Shown here: piece by piece, positions 3,875 to 6,763 of the stretch
Position numbering within the stretch: position 1 is the stretch's first letter
Layout: the number at the start of each line of letters is the position of its first letter
Source: an uncultured Spirochaetaceae bacterium
GTDB taxonomy: Bacteria; Spirochaetota; Spirochaetia; Treponematales; Treponemataceae
DNA length: 6,763 nucleotides
NCBI GenBank assembly: GCA_902796985.1
Contig: CADBRC010000355.1
Location: 1 to 6,763, forward strand
Direction: 5' to 3'
Program-made: the position numbers and the translations under genes
Notes under the pieces: generated by a model
Told to the model about the DNA's origin: nothing
Database searches by the model: none
The model's input: only the letters and a program-made list of their open reading frames with translations

Positions 3875-6718
3875 ATGAAACGATTCTTTCAGGCTATGCT
3901 CGCATCCCTGCTGCTTCTCTGCCCCCGGCCCCTGTCCGCGCGGGAAGTATTCCTGCCAAACCTGCACATATACACGCTGGACTCCGGCTTCATGATATTC
4001 ATAAACGAAGAGAAGAACTCCGCCATGCCCCACGTGGAGCTCGCCTGCCGCTCGGGCTACTCCCACCAGACAAGCGCGGACGCGGGCTTCTATGAGCTCT
4101 ACTACAAGCTCTTCCTGAGCACGGCTGACAAGGACTTCCTTGCAGACTGCCCCATAAACGCCTCGCTGACTGCGGACACGGCGGCCTTTTCCTGCGACAT
4201 CACGCCGGACATGCTCGACGACAGCATACGGCAGCTCTACAAGTGCGTTGCGGAACCTTCGTTTACGGATGCAGAGATACAAAAAGTCTATACGCAGATG
4301 AAGGAGGACATAGCCAGCTACCAGAAAAGCCCGACGGGATTCCTGAACAGCGCAATAGAGTCCCGAATGTTTCCCGGAGAGCCCTGGAAGCAGAACTTCG
4401 GCATAAATCTGGAAACATTCAGCTCCTACAGTCTGGCACAGGTGAAGGGCTTTCTGGAGTCCATCCGTCAGGCATACTACACGCCGGACAACGCCATCCT
4501 GATTATCACCGGGAACGTAGATGCACAGAAAACGGCACAGGCCGCCTCGGAATACTTCTCCCGGTGGAAGACGGCCTTCAGCGGCAGCACCCGGAAGAAC
4601 GGCAGCCTGTTCTCGGCCAGACAGCGCAAGTTCGTCCTGTCATCCCCGATATTCTCCAAAGACATGACGCAGATTGCCCTCCAGTACACGGATTTTTCCG
4701 AGGCAGAAGCCAAGACTGCGGCGAGGGCGTTCAATCTGGGGGACTCGCCGTTCATCGCCCTGCTGACCGGAGAGAAATCCCTCGGCATACGGGGAGAGGG
4801 ATACATCTCATCCAGCTGCTCAAGCGAGGCGGGAACCAGCAGGGTCATCCTGCAGGGCATCATGGAAGCCCCCTACTCCTTCATGGACGATGAAGAAAAG
4901 ATAGCCCCCGAGTTTCTGGCAAAAGCAACCCCGGCATTCCAGTCGGACATGTTCATCGAGAAGACTAAGGAAGCCCTCAAGCTGACAAAGAAACAGTTCG
5001 ACACGGCACGGGACAAAGTCGCCGCCGACCTGAACATGGGGAGCGGAGGCAGCAAGGGGCTTGCGGATGCGATTGTCGGTTTCTGGGCGCAGAAGCAGGG
5101 CGTACGTGCCGAGAACTTCTATTCAACCTTCCTCGCCTACTACGACAGCATCAGGAAGCTTGACCGCCAGACTTTCGCAGAGAAGATAGACGGCTCCAGC
5201 CCCTTCGTATTCGCAATGGTCAACGATGCGGTTTACGAAGCAAACAAGGCGGAATTCAAGGAACGGGGATACGAGCTTATTACCGAGGACAATGCGGCCT
5301 GGTACCAGCTTGCAGGCTACAAGCTCGACGGAAAAGGCGCAAACGGGATTGCTCCGGACACGGAGAAAACGGACGGGAAGGCCCCCTTCAATCCCGCCGT
5401 CTGGTCGAGCTACTACATAGACAACATCAGGAGCCTCAGCTCCACCAAACTGTCCAACGGAATCCCCCTCGTGGTAAAGTCCAATCCGGGCAGCCAGACC
5501 GTCCTCACCTCCATCGCGATATCCGGGGGAGAGAGCGCAAGCCCCCAGGGCAAGCATTTCCTCCGCACCCTGCTGATAAATGCGTTCGCCACCTGCATAC
5601 AGGACGAGATGCTCAAAATGCGGGACGGAGGACTCCTGTCAGGAGAAGTGCGGATAAACGCATGGACGACCGAGGTGACGAGCTACATAACGATGGAGTG
5701 CATGGCCTCCGAGCTGGAGCGGGCACTGACAGCTCTCGTCAACGCGATTATCTACGGAGACATCCGCCCCCTGTCCGCCGACCAGCTCATAAGCAACCAG
5801 AACTACCAGACCAGGCTCAAGACCGACTCCCTGTCATGGCAGCTCAAGAGCAACGCCATACGGCACATGTACAAAGACAGCCGCTATGCCGACATCTTCA
5901 ATATTTCGGAAACCGAAGAACTCAGTTCCACGGATTTCCAGTCAATCATCCTATCCTACACGGAGCTGCTGGACGCGGCCCTCTACTCGCTCGTCATAGC
6001 GGGAGACACGGACGCGCAGGAAGCAAGGGACGTGGCGGAAAAGACGATAGGTGTATTGCGGATACAGAAAGACAGGGAAGTTACTTTTATACCCCACCCT
6101 GTGTATGAGGCGAAGACGCTGGACATCGCGCTCAAACATACCTATATGTCTGACCGGGATCCTGCGACCGCCCCCAAGGAGTCGCCCCTGCTCGTACCGA
6201 CAAAGAAATACTACGACCCCATGCAGTTTTACTTTGCCGCCCCGGAATACGGAACTCAGCGGGAGCTGTTCAATGCCCTGCTCCTGAAGCTGGAGAAACT
6301 GACCGAGGAGGATTTGGGAGAAGGCTACGAATGCAGGACGGAACTCGCCACGAGCATAGTCAACGTGGGTATGATAGAAGCAGAACGGCTGATACACAGA
6401 AAAAGCTTCATCAATTCCTTCACGGCGGCAAGGAAAAAACTCGCATCGCTTCTCAAGGACGAAGATGAAACTGTGCGGAATAAAACGATAGCAGACATAC
6501 GGCGGCTGTGGAACCGCAGCGTGATGATTATGACCCAGACAAACGACGGAACCGCACGGCTCATTCAGGACGGGATACTGGACGGGAACAAGAGCCTCTA
6601 CTTGGACTCCTACATCGTCATGCAGAATGCGACGGCAGCGGACTTCAGCAAGATACTGGACCGCTACTTCCCGGAGAGCGGCTACCTGCGCCTTTTCTCA
6701 AAGGACTCGCAGGAATAG
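3875..6718 (+). CDS. Exported M16 (insulinase/pitrilysin)-like protein with degenerate zinc motif
   Basis: The 947-residue protein starts with a Sec signal peptide: basic MKRFF, a hydrophobic core at about 7-15, and a likely signal peptidase I site after LSA (20-22). It should act in the periplasm or outside the inner membrane. M16 proteins are two-lobed. The N-terminal lobe (about 28-470) includes the landmark YYTPDNAILIITGNVD (201-216). A polar linker lies near 485-505. A second M16-like lobe begins at LSNGIPLVVKSN (from about 522) and runs to the end. The length fits full-size pitrilysin-type proteins. Active enzymes carry HxxEH plus a distal Glu. Here the aligned position in lobe one reads GFYEL (71-75), so both zinc-binding histidines are missing and only Glu74 remains, although a Glu (E144, in MKEDI) sits at about the right distance. 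Lobe two has HFLRT (561-565), also incomplete. It is therefore probably a pseudo-peptidase with a scaffold, binding or chaperone role, though unusual catalysis cannot be excluded. It is transcribed divergently from the DUF4954 operon. The stop is TAG. Confidence 0.88.
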   Translation: MKRFFQAMLASLLLLCPRPLSAREVFLPNLHIYTLDSGFMIFINEEKNSAMPHVELACRSGYSHQTSADAGFYELYYKLFLSTADKDFLADCPINASLTADTAAFSCDITPDMLDDSIRQLYKCVAEPSFTDAEIQKVYTQMKEDIASYQKSPTGFLNSAIESRMFPGEPWKQNFGINLETFSSYSLAQVKGFLESIRQAYYTPDNAILIITGNVDAQKTAQAASEYFSRWKTAFSGSTRKNGSLFSARQRKFVLSSPIFSKDMTQIALQYTDFSEAEAKTAARAFNLGDSPFIALLTGEKSLGIRGEGYISSSCSSEAGTSRVILQGIMEAPYSFMDDEEKIAPEFLAKATPAFQSDMFIEKTKEALKLTKKQFDTARDKVAADLNMGSGGSKGLADAIVGFWAQKQGVRAENFYSTFLAYYDSIRKLDRQTFAEKIDGSSPFVFAMVNDAVYEANKAEFKERGYELITEDNAAWYQLAGYKLDGKGANGIAPDTEKTDGKAPFNPAVWSSYYIDNIRSLSSTKLSNGIPLVVKSNPGSQTVLTSIAISGGESASPQGKHFLRTLLINAFATCIQDEMLKMRDGGLLSGEVRINAWTTEVTSYITMECMASELERALTALVNAIIYGDIRPLSADQLISNQNYQTRLKTDSLSWQLKSNAIRHMYKDSRYADIFNISETEELSSTDFQSIILSYTELLDAALYSLVIAGDTDAQEARDVAEKTIGVLRIQKDREVTFIPHPVYEAKTLDIALKHTYMSDRDPATAPKESPLLVPTKKYYDPMQFYFAAPEYGTQRELFNALLLKLEKLTEEDLGEGYECRTELATSIVNVGMIEAERLIHRKSFINSFTAARKKLASLLKDEDETVRNKTIADIRRLWNRSVMIMTQTNDGTARLIQDGILDGNKSLYLDSYIVMQNATAADFSKILDRYFPESGYLRLFSKDSQE

Positions 6719-6737
6719 CCGCCACGAGGCTAGTTAA

Positions 6738-6755
6738 GGATGCCGCTAGGCATCC
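6738..6755. other. Perfect hairpin downstream of the M16-like gene, no T-run
   Basis: GGATGCC-GCTA-GGCATCC is an exact 7-bp stem with a 4-nt loop, starting 20 nt after the TAG at 6718. It could end transcription or protect the 3' end of the mRNA. The bases that follow (AATAGACC, to the window end) are not a T-run, so it is not a standard intrinsic terminator. It might instead belong to a downstream element or repeat cut off by the window. Confidence 0.5.
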
Positions 6756-6763
6756 AATAGACC

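Noticed and set aside
3911..3922. Lipoprotein signal at Cys16 of the M16-like protein
   Set aside because: The residues before the Cys are LLLL, lacking the small residue expected just before it. A signal peptidase I site after LSA (20-22) is a better fit.
3860..4282. Minus-strand 140-codon open frame opposite the start of the M16-like gene
   Set aside because: It overlaps a gene with a signal peptide and M16 features, its translation is Val/Arg-rich and unlike a known family, and it would cross the divergent promoter.

Overview
The window is gene-dense, GC-rich chromosomal DNA and looks like ordinary core-genome context: no transposase, integrase, CRISPR array, tRNA or rRNA was seen. The gene content suggests a spirochaete, most likely a Treponema relative. 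It combines a DUF4954-type beta-helix protein, a zinc-type Hsp33 chaperone, and a large secreted M16-like protein. The -10 boxes are of the sigma70 TATAAT type, which argues against Bacteroidota, the other group where DUF4954 is common. The taxonomic call is an inference from family knowledge, not a search result.

Layout. Positions 1-474 (minus strand) hold the first 158 codons of a multi-pass membrane protein that runs off the left edge. It resembles the N-terminal 7TM sensor module found on some diguanylate cyclases and histidine kinases. Positions 475-562 are an AT-rich spacer with a consensus TATAAT and a perfect 17-bp palindrome covering the start codon. Positions 563-1567 (minus) are hslO (Hsp33). 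Only 16 nt separate it from the upstream gene at 1584-3809 (minus), a 741-aa DUF4954 protein, so these two form an operon. Positions 3810-3874 are a compact divergent promoter region. Positions 3875-6718 (plus) encode a 947-aa exported protein with two M16-like halves whose zinc motif is degenerate in both. The last 45 nt carry a perfect hairpin with no T-run.

Two themes deserve attention. First, the three genes that follow a promoter each have TATAAT ending only 7-10 nt before the ATG and no Shine-Dalgarno at a usable distance, so their mRNAs are predicted to be leaderless or nearly so. hslO, the one operon-internal gene, has a strong GGGAGG Shine-Dalgarno. Second, the DUF4954 gene has an uninterrupted eight-G tract at codons 10-12 and a six-C tract directly before its ATG. 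The divergent promoters also share a palindromic TTGCAA inside two 10-bp repeats with an 11-bp period. Together these suggest a tightly packed control region in which the DUF4954-hslO operon and the M16-like gene may be co-regulated, with possible slippage-driven variation of the DUF4954 gene. The proteins span stress response (Hsp33, cytoplasm), an uncharacterised beta-helix protein, an envelope protein and a putative membrane sensor. No shared pathway is shown by the sequence.
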